A stretch of DNA of 64,000 nt from Dactylonectria macrodidyma (lineage: Eukaryota > Ascomycota > Sordariomycetes > Hypocreales > Nectriaceae). Position numbers and translations under genes: made by a program. Of the stretch, positions 9,914 through 21,317 are shown piece after piece. Location: contig JAGMUV010000031.1 of assembly GCA_020744425.1 (NCBI GenBank), positions 124,001 through 188,000 of the forward strand. Reading direction: 5' to 3'. Position 1 is the stretch's first letter. Each line of letters starts with the position of its first letter. The notes beneath the pieces were generated by a model. The model was not told the DNA's origin. It ran no database searches and saw nothing but the letters and a program-made list of their open reading frames with translations.

Positions 9914-12900
9914 CAAGGCTCGAAACCACTACATCCACTCCACTTTTGGACCAAGTAGAGTGGATGGACCATTTTTAGGCAATTACAAAGTGGATGTAGC
10001 ACACTTTCGACCGGAGTGGAATGGATGTACACGTGGATTTATAAGTGGATTTTTGTAAGTGGACTTTTGAGGCTATTCACAACCTCGTCGACGCCTATTC
10101 AGCCTCACTTTCAGAGGTTGACACTAACTCTTCAGCCTCTTGCTGCTGTGATGAATCGTCAACCTCGCTGGCGCTGTCCTCGCCCTCGAATAGCCATTTT
10201 GACTCAGCAAGAGCCAGCTCGTCGTCGCTTAGAGTCCCACAGCCGGCATCCAGCTTACTTTCAACGTGTGACTTAAGCAATGGATCCAGGTCCTTGATAA
10301 GGCCAGCACGGGTACCAAGAGCGTAAGACCTGACAAATGGCGATAATCTCAGCATCTAGGTTCGTACGCAACCCCGAGACCATCTTGCCAGCAGCTGAAA
10401 ATAACCTCTCACACTCGGCTGACATCGGCTGGATCGTCAGGAAGTCCAAGGCCATCCTGGATAACCGAGGATATCTGCCTTGCTTAGTGATCCAGTAACC
10501 AATTGGATCACGAACGTTGCCGTCGCTGGCGTCACGATCCGTCTGCCACGCTTGGTACTCGTCACCAACAATAGCTGCTGCGTAGGCTGGTATTGAGCTT
10601 GGCAGACGACTGTTCTTCTCGAAGGGATTGAAAAACCGAGGTCTTTTGCTGGTGGCTCGTCGTCGCCTCTGCTGCTGCTGGTTCTAACCTCGAGATGAGC
10701 GTAATCGGACAGCCAGACGTCGGCAACCATCTCTTTTGCCTTTTCAACCCAGCTAGGCTTATGAGCCCACGTTTCATCAAACCAGTCCCAACGATAAGCT
10801 GGATGGAGCGCCATAGCCGTATAGTAGATGGGCGTCTCGTCCAGCCGCCGATAATATTCATCCAGCTTATCCCAAGCAAGGTTGATTCCGATGCGGAAGT
10901 GCTCTGGATCAGGAAAATCAGCAGCAAGCTGCTTATATTCTTCCAGTGTGTTAAGCAGCAACTCATAGCCAAGCACCACGTCCCAGATATTGCCATAGGA
11001 GCCAGTCCAGCCTTGCTTACGCCTGCGGATGTGTACATCACCCTCAAGCGTCTTTACCACGGTCTCAAAAACAGTCAGAATAGCCTCCAAATGGTAAAGA
11101 ACCTCCCAGTCTTTGTCCGTTAGCTGATTCTCGTCTCGGAGGATGCGTGGTTTTTTCGCCAACTTGGCTTGTGTCACTTGGCCAGTCTTTTTAGACCGAT
11201 TTTCGTCCTCCCATTGCGCCTTATACTTGATCAGTAGGAGTTCGATAGAGGTTTTCAACCGTAGAGCCCTGCGGATCATGTAGAGTTGTGACAGCCAACG
11301 CGTGTCGTTGTCGATAATTAGCTTGAGTGGTTTCTTCGATCGGAGTTTAAGGGTGGTGGCGCGATTAATTTCGTCCTGTTAGATATACCGAGTTAATATG
11401 AGACGAATAGGATTTAGTTAAACCGCTTACCCTCTGGACCTCCTTGAACAAGTAAATCAGCCGGTGGCTAATACGCACATCAACTACGATATTGTGTAAC
11501 TTGCCAACTGGTCCTTTTTTGCGCCATTGAGCGTATTCAGTATCAGATAACGCTTCTGCGCCTGACAATTGCTTCTCGAACGCGTCGGCGTTTTTGCCAA
11601 ATAAGAGCGCCTTGGCTGACAAGTTAATTGTGTGGCCAATACAGCGTCCTCGGCGCAGTCGGCCATCGAACCCAAGTTCAGCACCAATGACCTCCATGGC
11701 AGTATCGTTGTTTTCTGCATTGTCGAGCGTGAAATAGCCAACCTTCTCTGGACCCACGCCAAGAGTGTGTAGGACGTCGAGAACCTCCCCACCGATCGTT
11801 GAGCCGAAGTGACGATGAGCCTCTGGAACTCCAATCATGATTTTGCATGGCCGATTCTTCTCGTCTCTGCAAAAACAAGCAATACCGTAGAGGGCAAGCT
11901 TATTTCGAGACGTCCAGCCATCAAATGAAATATGAAGGGCTCCAGGGGAGTTCCTCAGCACCTCGATAACCGTCTGCTTGTGGCGGTTATACTCTTGAAT
12001 GATCTTATATCGGACAGCCGTGGCAGTCAAGTTGGCGTGTTGGATGGAAACGGAGGGACTCAAATGGTCGAAGATTTCTCGGAGGATGGGGTTCTCGGCG
12101 AAGGAAAATGACTGGTTGCTACTGACGATTAACTCGACTAGCATACGCTGAAAATGTTGCTTATCAAAGCGTGAGATGAAGCTATTCGCGATATTCTGTT
12201 CCGTAGGCTTGTTGACGTCCAGTTTCAAAACAGAGGCAATAGTCGGCTGGTTCGATTTCAGTGCGCCTTCGGATTTGAGCTGTGCTGTGCTCTTTTTCTC
12301 TCCCTCTGGTGCTGGTGTTTTGTGCTCACGCCATAGATGATTTGCCGCGTTCTGGAGACCTGAAGAGGTAAAACTCGCGATAATGGGACGATTTCCGAGG
12401 ATACAGTCCTTGCAAGCCCATTTGCGTAAGCCATGACGTTGAATATCATAGCCAAAGTCCCACAGCCAAGAGCTAGTATCACGAGCGCGTTCTGACCAAT
12501 TCCAGCCTCTGAAATGGCGAAAAAGACGGTCTTCGAGCTGCTGCTGTTGGCCTGGTTGGCCTGGCTGGTTGGCTGACATCAATTTTTTTTTTTGGCAAAA
12601 ACAAAGCAGGAAATCTGTAGAAAACGCACTCAATAGGGGTAGTTTCTCGTCAATATTATTAGATTAGCTGTAGGGGTGATCGACCTCGGCTAACTTGGGT
12701 CCAGGTACCTCGATTTAATGGGCAGTCATATACAAAAATAAGTACTATGAACCATACAGGGTCAGGGAATATCCCACTGTACCTAAATTCACCTAAATCC
12801 ACTCCATTACATCCACTTTCGTGTCCAAGTGTAGTGGATTATTACGTAATCTGAGCGCCGACAAGTGGATGTAATAGAGATGGGCCACTTATATGTGGTC

Positions 12901-12935
12901 CACGTGGATTTACAGTGTAGTGGGTTCGAGCCTTG
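9914..12935 (-). mobile_element. hAT transposon 1, full length (3022 bp)
   Basis: The ends are inverted: 9914 starts CAAGGCTCGAA and the reverse of 12935 starts the same. They are flanked by identical 8-bp target duplications CGCTTAGC at 9906-9913 and 12936-12943. Subterminal regions carry repeated GTGGATGTA/AAGTGGAT motifs that are likely transposase-binding sites. The single internal gene is a hAT transposase on the minus strand. Clean ends and duplications indicate an insertion that has not been rearranged. Confidence 0.93.
10273..12579 (-). pseudogene. hAT transposase with one frameshift
   Basis: Exon 1 runs from ATG 12579 to 11431. A 55-bp intron (11376-11430) follows, and exon 2 starts at 11375. 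A BED-like zinc finger region (CKDC...HLWREH) and the RNase H-type core (SFDGWTS, then LDNAENND) lie in exon 1. The hATC dimerisation block (MSAECERLFSAAGK) lies near the C-terminus. Around 10623-10626 the frame breaks: the hATC part continues in another frame, as if one base were missing. Reading to the terminal stop at 10273 needs that shift. The product is therefore probably inactive unless this is a sequence error. Confidence 0.85.
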
Positions 12936-12943
12936 CGCTTAGC

Positions 12944-13929
12944 CGACAGCGTATCGGCTACCCGAGACCATTTTCAAGCAGCCCTTTTCGTTCAACATTC
13001 CTCTCCCGTCTCTCTAGCCAAAAGATGACCGGTCTTGATATGACTCGTAGCCGTAAAGTACGGCGTCAAAAGTACCGAGGTGACCACGCCCCCCACTAGT
13101 CTCTGGCACCATGTCCGGAAGGGCCGAATATCGGCTTCCCGCTAAGATACAATAGCCAATTAGTTACTCAATGTCTGCTCCGTTTCAACTGACTAGGTTC
13201 ACGTGTTGAGCGCCTCCCCATGCCCTACCCCGCGTCTTCCCCGGTTTGAGATCTCTCGGCATCCAACAGGTGAGGACGCGATTGGCCATTTTCAACTCGA
13301 TGTCCCAAAGCTCGCGTCGCGGCCTCTTTCTGTGAGAATCCGGAAAAGCCGGACTGTGGGGATTTGTCCCGAGGCTTCCGAGACGAGCATGGGCCCTGGA
13401 TGTTTTGTCTACCCCGCAAACAAAGATGTCGGGGGCTGGCATCGGCTTGACGAGACGGATGGGATTTATTTAATGGATGGGTAAGAAGTTGGGGATGTGA
13501 TGTCTGGTTCGAGACTGGTTCTGCATTAAGCGGAGTGTTCGGCGAGGAGACCGGGTGGAAGATGATGGGTGTCAGGATGTGACAGTGTTGCTGTAGTGGG
13601 AAGAGGCGAGCAGTGAACGTTCAAGACACTAACTGAGGTTCCGTGAACCACACTTTGTGGCTACAGAACACGGTCATAACGCCTGTCTTCTAGAAGAGTT
13701 GGTATCTTAATGCAAAAGATCCCGATTCTGATCCATCATCTCTCTCGACATCATGAAATAGCCATCCGAACGAAACGAAGAATATGAATGCCGTCTTTCT
13801 TTCCCATCCATCCATCCTCTTCCAGTGACAAATTCCCATCCACTAATAACCCCGCAGTATCCACATTCTCCAGGGCGAGCTGAAGCCGCGTCGTTTCCCC
13901 GCATTGAGAATTGGCCACTGGTGTTGAGT
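12944..13929. other. Intergenic stretch, nothing recognised
   Basis: No gene or structured repeat is supported. Short overlapping frames on both strands lack domains and codon bias. Confidence 0.55.
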
Positions 13930-13937
13930 ACGCCCAC

Positions 13938-14838
13938 CAGTGTGTCCAATAGTCAGTTAACCATTTGGATAACGGACCAGTTAACGGCTTACGTAATACC
14001 AACCGTTAGGGACGTTATAAGTTCCTCATTTCAACCGTTAGGGACGTTATAAGGTTGTCAGTTAACTAGTTAACGGTTGGATTTAGAGGGGGGTTTCTAA
14101 AACCCTCCCAGATACCTATTAGTGGATCTCAACTCGATGTAAAGACCGAGTTTTTCCTATTCAGATCCTAGCCCAGAGACGGCGTCTCTTTGTTGAAATG
14201 AGGATAGAAATGAGGCAAGGAGTCCCGCAAGGATCACGATCATCGTGAATGACGACAACTAGTATCAGGCAGCAGCCTGCTGCCTATGATATCGTCAGAT
14301 TGAACATAGGTATAAGAGACCGACCTTCGTCGCTCTCTTAGATAGAAGAAGTAGCTCAATTTAATGTCTTCTGGCCACATCCTACGTTGCACCCCTTTAC
14401 TTGAGAGAATGGGCTAGCTGGATTATTGCTCACAGTGACGGCGGTATGACTGATACTGTGCTAGCAGAGGCTAGACTGGCAGAGTTATACCTGTGGGAGC
14501 TTGATAGCGGCGCTCTGCATACTGAGGCTCGATAGGCGGATTTTTTTTATAGATTGGACATTGTTCTTTATCAGAAGTTGAGAGAAAGATAAAACCTGAA
14601 TGAAACATGGGAATATACTGCTTGCAAAGCTTAATTTAGTGTAAATCCCCTTCAGCACCAACGAGTTTCTATCATAGGTTACCTATTTAGGAAATTCCAA
14701 CCGTTACCAGTTAGTTAACGTTTGACAAGCCGTTAACGGCTTATTTTCAACCGTTAGGGACGTTACAAAGTTGGAAATCCAACCGTTAGGTACGTTACAA
14801 CCTCCATTTTTCCCGTTACCTGACTATTGGACACACTG
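13938..14838. mobile_element. 901-bp non-autonomous hAT-like element in the promoter of the second regulator
   Basis: The termini share a 19-bp inverted repeat starting CAGTGTGTCCAATAG. They are flanked by identical 8-bp duplications ACGCCCAC (13930-13937 and 14839-14846). The subterminal regions hold four direct copies of AACCGTTAGGGACGTTA-type repeats (14001, 14033, 14749 and 14781) plus GTTAACGGTT motifs. There is no transposase; 8-bp duplications and CAG ends fit hAT. It ends 71 bp before the regulator ATG, so it now forms most of the near promoter. Its interior carries a block also found at 63.1 kb. Confidence 0.9.
14225..14345. repeat. Dispersed repeat, copy 1 (inside the 901-bp element)
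   Basis: From GCAAGGATCAC to TTAGATAG it matches 63073-63218, including a shared AGGTATAAGAGACCGAC core. Many differences are C/T or G/A, compatible with repeat-induced point mutation. Its parent element is not identified. Confidence 0.6.
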
Positions 14839-14909
14839 ACGCCCACGATAAATCTCTTGCGCTCCTCATTACCTGCAAGCGCACTTTCGCACCCTTTCTG
14901 CCATTCCGA

Positions 14910-17600
14910 ATGAATCCCTCCCCAGTACAGTCACGAAACCAGAGTCGAATTATGGACCGTCCCAACGAGATCCAGAAGCCGAGGCAGAAAACGCGCCGTC
15001 CTCGCGCTGTTCTGGCATGCGAGCTGTGTCGCACCAAGAAGAACAAATGCGACGAAGCCAATCCGTGCAGCTATTGCCGACGTAATGAGGTCCCTCCACA
15101 GCAATCGGGCTCACACGAAGCTGATCATTGACGTAGAGCGCAACGTGGAATGCACGTATCGAGGATCCAATGGCTCCATCCTCAATAAGCGACGGTTCAC
15201 TCCCGAGTAGGCGCCATCTTAACATCTTTTTCTCCTCATTATCGCCACTAACACTCTCATAGATATGTGCGACAACTTGAAGAACAGGTCAAGACACTCC
15301 GGTCTTCATCAGATGTGTCAAAATAAAAATGGATTACACCCCAGAAGACTGTTGAGACCTATATTCAACAAGATGCTCCCTCGGTCCTACCAGCGCCCAC
15401 GCCCGGCACCGTCTTGACTCCCGGTGCTTTTTCCGATCCAGCATCACCGAAAGCGACTCCAAGCGTCGACGCATCGTCTCTCCATGGATCGATCGGCCAG
15501 AACAGAGACTGGGGTTACCAGGTGCCCTCGCCCAGCTGCAGCTCCAAGCAGAGCGCCCAGGAAATCTCGTCGGTCAACATGCACACCAGGAGCGTCGAGT
15601 TTTATGGCAGCTCGTCGTCCGTCGCGCTTCTCTCGCGCGTCCAGAGGAATGAGGATCGCGAGATGTTTCTGCCCGCCAAAGAACAGGAAAGCGGATCCAT
15701 CGTCTCTAATCTTCACAACCCGCGATTCTCACCTAGCATGATGGACGGCATTCAACAGTCCATCAACGCCAACCCTACGCCTCCGACGCCTGGTGTGTCG
15801 AGACATTACCACAAATGCAGCGTCTTTCTCCACAGCTTCTTTTCTTCGAACCATTACATCCACCCGATCCTCGAGAAGCATCGACTCCTACAAAAATGCG
15901 AACAACTCTGGTCAGGCACCGATGCATCCCGAAGTAGCAGTTTCATCGCCCTCTACTACAGCATCTTGTCGCTTGGGGCCCTCATCAGTGTCCGAGAAGA
16001 GGAGCCAATCGACGGCATCACCAATCGGCAATGGAGTCGGAAGTTCTTTGACGAGTCGCTGAGTCATTGCTATCGCATGGGCATGGTGACTGACTTAGAA
16101 ATGGTCCAATGTTATTTCTTCCTGGTATGTCGCATTTTTGAATCTCAAGCCAGAATACTAACAGTTAGCAGGCCAAAATATGTCATAATGAGTTGAATCC
16201 GCATTGTAAGTCCCCTGTTACCTGGGAGTGCGTCTTGATTCCATGGCTAACAGACAGAGGGGCATACATGTACGTTGGGCAAGCTGTAAGGACAGCACTA
16301 GCCATCGGGATCAACCGCGAGCCTCCAGCGCATTTGCAAAGAGATGTCGAATCTGTCAAGGCCGAGTCACGAACATGGTGGTGAGTACCTCATTAAGATG
16401 ACGGATGCCAAAACTGACCTTGTGTGCTTACCAGGGGCCTCTATTCACTCGAAATGTAAAAACGCCCAACTCCCCTGGGATATCTAAGACTGACTGTCGT
16501 AGGGAAATGTCATTTGCCATGGGTAGGCCCGACACATTGGGCTCAGACCTCTATCATGACCGCCGACTCCCAGTCACATACGAGTCAATGGAGTCTGGCA
16601 CAGTCCCATACCAACCGGAATTATTGGAACCGCCACACTGCGCCATCATCAAGTACATGGTTGACTTTTCGCGGATAACGAGGGCTCTTTGCCTTGGCAT
16701 CTATCTTTCCGACCTCTCGCTTCCCGAACTGCTGGCGCGAGCGAACCAGCTTGAACAAGATCTCAACCGATGGGTAGACAGTGTTCCGGAAGCGATTCGC
16801 CCTTCTCGGATCTTTTCCCGCAAGACGTCGCTGAAGAGCGTCAAGGATGCACAGTACGCCAAGAGACAACGGCTCGTGATGACAATACGTGAGTCGAATT
16901 AGCCCCATGTTTCGTATCGTGGACTAAAAAACGCAGGATACCATAATTTGAGAATTATGATGTTCGGATCCCTGTTGATCAATTCATCGCCTGGAGATAG
17001 GGCTTCTGTGTCTTGCTCCGAGGGCATCCAAAAGTGTCTGGATTCGGCAAAGCAAACAATCGACATCATCTATCATGTGTATCAACACCACGATTTCTTT
17101 CGGACCTGGTATGTCTGCACTTGAACTTGACACCTGGTTCCGCTCTGTATTGCGAAACCCATTGACACATCTCCAGGTTTTACAACATCACATACATCTC
17201 GTTCGCCACATCCATCATCCTAGTCTACCTCGGCCAAGGCGCATCGGACAGTGAGGTGCAATCCCTGTCCGGGTTCATAGAGATGGCCGTTGAGATTCTC
17301 GACACGATGGACGAGTGCGTTGTTGCGACAAAGGGAGCCGCAATTATACAGCATGCCCTGGCTCAGGCGCAGGACAAATCTGCATCACGCATCAACGATG
17401 GCGCGAGACGCGACGGGGCGCTTCCGTTCAACCACCAATGGGGCCCGTTGACGCTGATTGATGAGGTGTTTGATGCAAATCTCATGTTTGATACGGGAGC
17501 TTGGGATGATATGGAGGCTTTACTGCGGTTTCTGGGAGGCCCGGTGTCTGGTGAGCTTATGGAGGATGAAAATGGTGAGGCGCAACTCGTTGGGCAATGA
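14910..17600 (+). CDS. Zn2Cys6 fungal transcription factor with an in-frame stop (753 codons)
   Basis: Nine exons fit: 14910-15081, 15137-15206, 15263-16124, 16172-16205, 16260-16380, 16435-16455, 16503-16888, 16937-17108, 17177-17600 (2262 nt). The zinc cluster Cys37, 40, 47, 53, 56, 63 is split by intron 1. A leucine-zipper-like YVRQLEEQVKTLR follows, then the fungal-specific TF domain (WAYMYVGQAVRTALAIGINR, later WWGLYSLEMEMSFAMGRP). One TAA at 15324-15326 interrupts exon 3 while the frame continues undisturbed on both sides. It may be a point mutation in a CA dinucleotide, making this a pseudogene. Alternatively a weak 57-bp in-frame intron (15288-15344, GTCAAG...CCAG) could remove it. 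The gene has a hAT-like insertion 71 bp upstream. Confidence 0.8.
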
Positions 17601-18799
17601 TGAACGCAGAAATGACGGATGTGATGACCCATTTTAGCGTCACTGACACTTCTACCGCGACCGTATGGGAAACCGAGACCCAATGGGAGACCGCTTCCGA
17701 AGACGCAACCACAACCGAAGAGACCACGAAGACCGAAGACTCGACGATCCGGGTCACAGTGTCCAACGTTGACACGGGAACGACAACAATCACAACGGCT
17801 ACGTATATCACGGATGCGGCAGCCCGACTAGCCAAACGAGCCAAGTTCGCCTACCCTACGAAGACGCAATGGCTCGAGCCTTTGGACGTAAACCCGACAA
17901 TGGCACCGACGCAGATCTTCAACATCAAGCCTGCCCAAAGCCTCAACGCCCTCGCAGAGGTGCTGCTTCGTCGCGGAGTTTGGATCGATCGGAGAGATAC
18001 GGCTACAGAGACCAACTGGGTCACAGACACCTCGACGACTACGGAGGTGGACACGACAACCCAGACGGAATGGCATACGGAGTATTCGACCGAGTTCGAG
18101 ACGGAAAAGATTACCCTTACCAACTATGTCGACGCTAAGGAGATGGTCACGGTGACGAAAACCGAGACTAAACACGTTGACAACTCGGACTCGAACCCCG
18201 AGAGCTCGACATCGGACTTAAACTCAGATTCTGCGACCGATTCTTCAACTTCGACATCGACTTCGGATCCCGATTCTTCGGCGCTGGGCAACTCAAACAA
18301 ATCGGACTCCAACAGCCTACCCATTGGAACCATTGTCGGCGCGGCTGTTGGTGGCTTTGCTGGCATCATCTTGATCCTAGTTGCCACATGGTGGTGCCGC
18401 CGTCGAAACCGCAACACTTATGGCCCGCCCCCTGTGGTAGCTGCTGGACACAACGACACCTACCACTTCCCACCTCCCGTTGCTGAGACGCAGAGCCCAA
18501 AGCCCCAAGTACCTGTGCCGCCAGTGCATACCCCTCCCGTAGGCTACGGGCACATTCCCCGCAATCACTATGAAGCCGATGGCGTTGGAGTGACGGCATG
18601 GACGCAGGAACAACGGCATAGAAGCACCAACTCATGGGGCTCGTCTCCACCCCCGACATACGCGAGGAACACACCGGGTGAACTATCTAGTACGCCGGCC
18701 CTCCATGGCCGGCATGCAGAGCTTGCCTCGTCGCCTCGTATGCATCCGTATGAGATGGCAGGCTCACAGGGGTATCATCAGCAAGAGTATGGAAGATAA
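17597..18799 (+). CDS. Thr/Ser-rich single-span membrane protein (400 aa)
   Basis: The frame opens at ATG 17597, overlapping the stop of the upstream regulator as ATGA. Residues 1-230 are rich in Thr, Glu and Ser with repeated TxTxW/TETxW patterns. A single hydrophobic span (about residues 238-260, GTIVGAAVGGFAGIILIL) is followed by a basic WWCRRRNRN stop-transfer and a Pro-rich cytosolic tail with PPP and PPPTY motifs. The layout resembles fungal Mid2/WSC-like wall-stress sensors. However, no signal peptide is visible, so the true 5' exon may be elsewhere or lost. Not assigned to a named family. Confidence 0.65.
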   Translation: MMNAEMTDVMTHFSVTDTSTATVWETETQWETASEDATTTEETTKTEDSTIRVTVSNVDTGTTTITTATYITDAAARLAKRAKFAYPTKTQWLEPLDVNPTMAPTQIFNIKPAQSLNALAEVLLRRGVWIDRRDTATETNWVTDTSTTTEVDTTTQTEWHTEYSTEFETEKITLTNYVDAKEMVTVTKTETKHVDNSDSNPESSTSDLNSDSATDSSTSTSTSDPDSSALGNSNKSDSNSLPIGTIVGAAVGGFAGIILILVATWWCRRRNRNTYGPPPVVAAGHNDTYHFPPPVAETQSPKPQVPVPPVHTPPVGYGHIPRNHYEADGVGVTAWTQEQRHRSTNSWGSSPPPTYARNTPGELSSTPALHGRHAELASSPRMHPYEMAGSQGYHQQEYGR

Positions 18800-19698
18800 T
18801 AGACTATCGGTGGATGAGATACTCGTAGAGCAAGGTTGAAGACTGACATAGGATATCAAATTCTTTTCACGCATTATTGTGTTTTGTGCAACCTGCCTTG
18901 GAGGCTTGTACCAAGTCTGTGATCGATGCAGCATGCATCCTGGGTCAGGCAATTAGTGTACCTTTGTCAACCTCTCTTTGTGCCCAATGTAAGTGATGCT
19001 ATCATTCCAAGCAGGTCGAAATCCGTGACTGAGATCGAGTGATCTTCAGGAGCCATGTTGAGAATATTATGAAAGACTGTTTCGTATTTCCAGGGCCTCT
19101 TCAAAAGAATTAGCCATCTTCCAGTCCGAGGAGAATGTTTGAGGTTACGATTCAAAGTATCATCAATCCAAGAATCTACCTCTATATACTATGTAGTTTG
19201 TCATCTATCCTAGGGAACGTTCATCAATGCAACGACGACAACAAGCGACACCAACGGACAGGCTTTAGGCCCGGAGCGCAAACTTGCTCTTAGCACCGTT
19301 ATACTAGCTGCTTCCTGAAGAAGTTGGTGGCCTCGTAGCACATATTCTTCCATCTTAAAGAAGCTAAAAAAGCTGAAATTTTGGCAAGCGTGGTAGCATT
19401 AGGTGTTTGAGATGCTTAACTTGTGAAGAGACTGTTTTTTTTTCTTTACATTATGCCAGCAACTCGTTCGACCTTGATGGAGCGGACAGATAAGTAAATA
19501 GTAGCACACATCCGGATGGAGGACCAAAGATAACTAGTAAAACCAAATGCAAAAGAAAACCGACAAGAGCAACAGTATGATGGGCCTAGAATCGAAGCCT
19601 AAGGCAACAGTGACTCAAAGAAACCACAGGTTCTACTACATGTTGCTCTCTTCCTGTCCCCAATAACTAACTAGTTACAGCTTACGACACTTGACTCG
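18800..19698. other. Convergent 3' intergenic region
   Basis: This lies between the plus-strand membrane protein and the minus-strand transporter and should hold both 3' ends. No gene or repeat is supported. Confidence 0.5.
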
Positions 19699-21261
19699 TT
19701 ACTCAGCGTCAAAGCCCCGGAGCCACACCTTGGTCTTAGTAGTGATCTTCGAACCCCAAACCCACAGCGCTACACCGCCCAAGAAGATGGCAAAGAGAAC
19801 AATCGCGAGGGTTACAAACATCAAGTACTCATCCTTGTACCACCAGTCCACTGTACTGTAAGAGACACCAAAGCCAATGGCGTTCTTAACGATGTTGACA
19901 ACGACGCCAATCTCAATAGCCTTCCTCGGATAGCTCTCAGTTGAATAGGAGATCATGACGTTGCTCCCACCAGTCAAGTTGGCGTTGATGACGGCCCAGA
20001 GAAATCCAATGATGGCCCAGTGCCACCCACGCTGAAGACCGACGCCGACGAGGGCGGTAGCGACCGGCGTTGTGATAGCGAAAGGCAACAGAATGGGCAG
20101 AATTGCCTCGGGCCTGAAGTAGCCTTTGCGCTTCAAGTCTCTGGCTGCAAGCCAATCCGCCATGAAGCCGCCAACGGGTATTCCGGCCAGCAAGCCGAGG
20201 AGGACAGAAATATTAAAGAGGCCAACGTCACCCGACGACCACAAAAACGGCGGTTGGGCGTAGGTGACGGAGACGAGGACGGAGACGCCAATGGTGATGG
20301 CGATTGTGACGCCAAAGAGTAGGACGGTGACGATGACGGCTGGGACAGCAAGCACTGTAAAGGGTTCCACAAGGAGGAACACGAAGCTCGAAACGGCGTG
20401 ATGATGCTTCACGGACCAAAAGAAAGACCGGCGGCGCCAGAGAGAAGCAGGCGCATCCGGGCCTTCCCTGACCACCAAAGAAGGCTGCATCTCGTGTTGT
20501 TCCGCTCGTCCATCCTCCTCAGAAGCAGCTTTAGTGTTGGTATCGTCCACCACTTCCAGGGCTGAGCTACCGCCTTCGGGAGTCGCCGAAAGTTCTGGGT
20601 CACCAGGAACTCGGATATTCATGATGGGCTCTGGGAACATGAGAACGGTGGCGATGAGGTTGAGGGCCGAGATACCGCCAAAGAGATAGTTGGGATACCG
20701 CCAGCTGCCCAGATTATCGATCATGTAGCCAGCAATGAGAGGTCCAAAAACAGTGCCCGCCCCCAAGGCCCATGTGTAGACGCTCATAGCCCGAGATATG
20801 AACTCGCGGGGAAACAGCAGCACCACCATGACGGGGCCAAGAGCTTCGACGACGCCGCCGCCCAGACCACCGACAACTCGTGCAGCGAGAAGCGAGTCGT
20901 ATGATTGAGCGGCGCCCTGCCAGAAGAAGCATGCAGTGAAGATGGCGAGACCGATTAAAATGGTATATCGGCTGCCGATGTAGGCGACGGTGGGCACCGC
21001 CCAGATGTTCTATGAGATGAATCTGAAAGTCAGCGTCGACGGGAACCTGGGAAGATAAATAGTGTCCAGGAGCGAACTTACCCCAAGGCCAACAGCAAGT
21101 GTGGCCCAGCTGGCCAGCTGAGACGCCTTGCTACTGTCGACATGCAGATCTTTCATGATGGGAACAATCATCGGAGGGATGGAAGCGCTGAGGAACTGGC
21201 CCATCATGACAAAGAAACAGAGAGACCCCAGCATTGTCAGCCGCCACCAGAGCGGCCATGT
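19699..21261 (-). CDS. MFS transporter lacking its 5' exon (496 aa visible)
   Basis: Two exons are clear: 21261-21082 and 21009-19699, joined across a 72-bp GTAAGT...TAG intron. The first visible residues TWPLWWRLTMLG are the usual lead-in to helix 1, and about 12 hydrophobic spans follow. The GSRYTILIG loop after helix 2 and a long central cytosolic loop rich in Glu/Ser (residues ~180-235) match drug-H+ antiporter-like proteins. A splice acceptor (GTTAG) precedes 21261, so at least one upstream exon with the start codon is missing. Only 56 bp further on the Helitron array starts. The transporter would export or import a small metabolite at the plasma membrane. Whether it is still expressed is doubtful. 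Confidence 0.8.
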
Positions 21262-21317
21262 CTAACAAGAAAAGGTCAGCACCTAAATGCGAACCTGGGA
21301 AGTTGAATGACGTTGAT

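Noticed and set aside
12911..12943. GGGTTCGAGCCTTG resembling a tRNA T-arm (B box)
   Set aside because: It is the inverted repeat end of hAT 1 with its target duplication; no cloverleaf can be drawn around it.
17828..18175. Minus-strand frames opposite the Thr-rich membrane protein
   Set aside because: Low-complexity ACG/TCG codons leave the other strand open by composition; no domain is seen.
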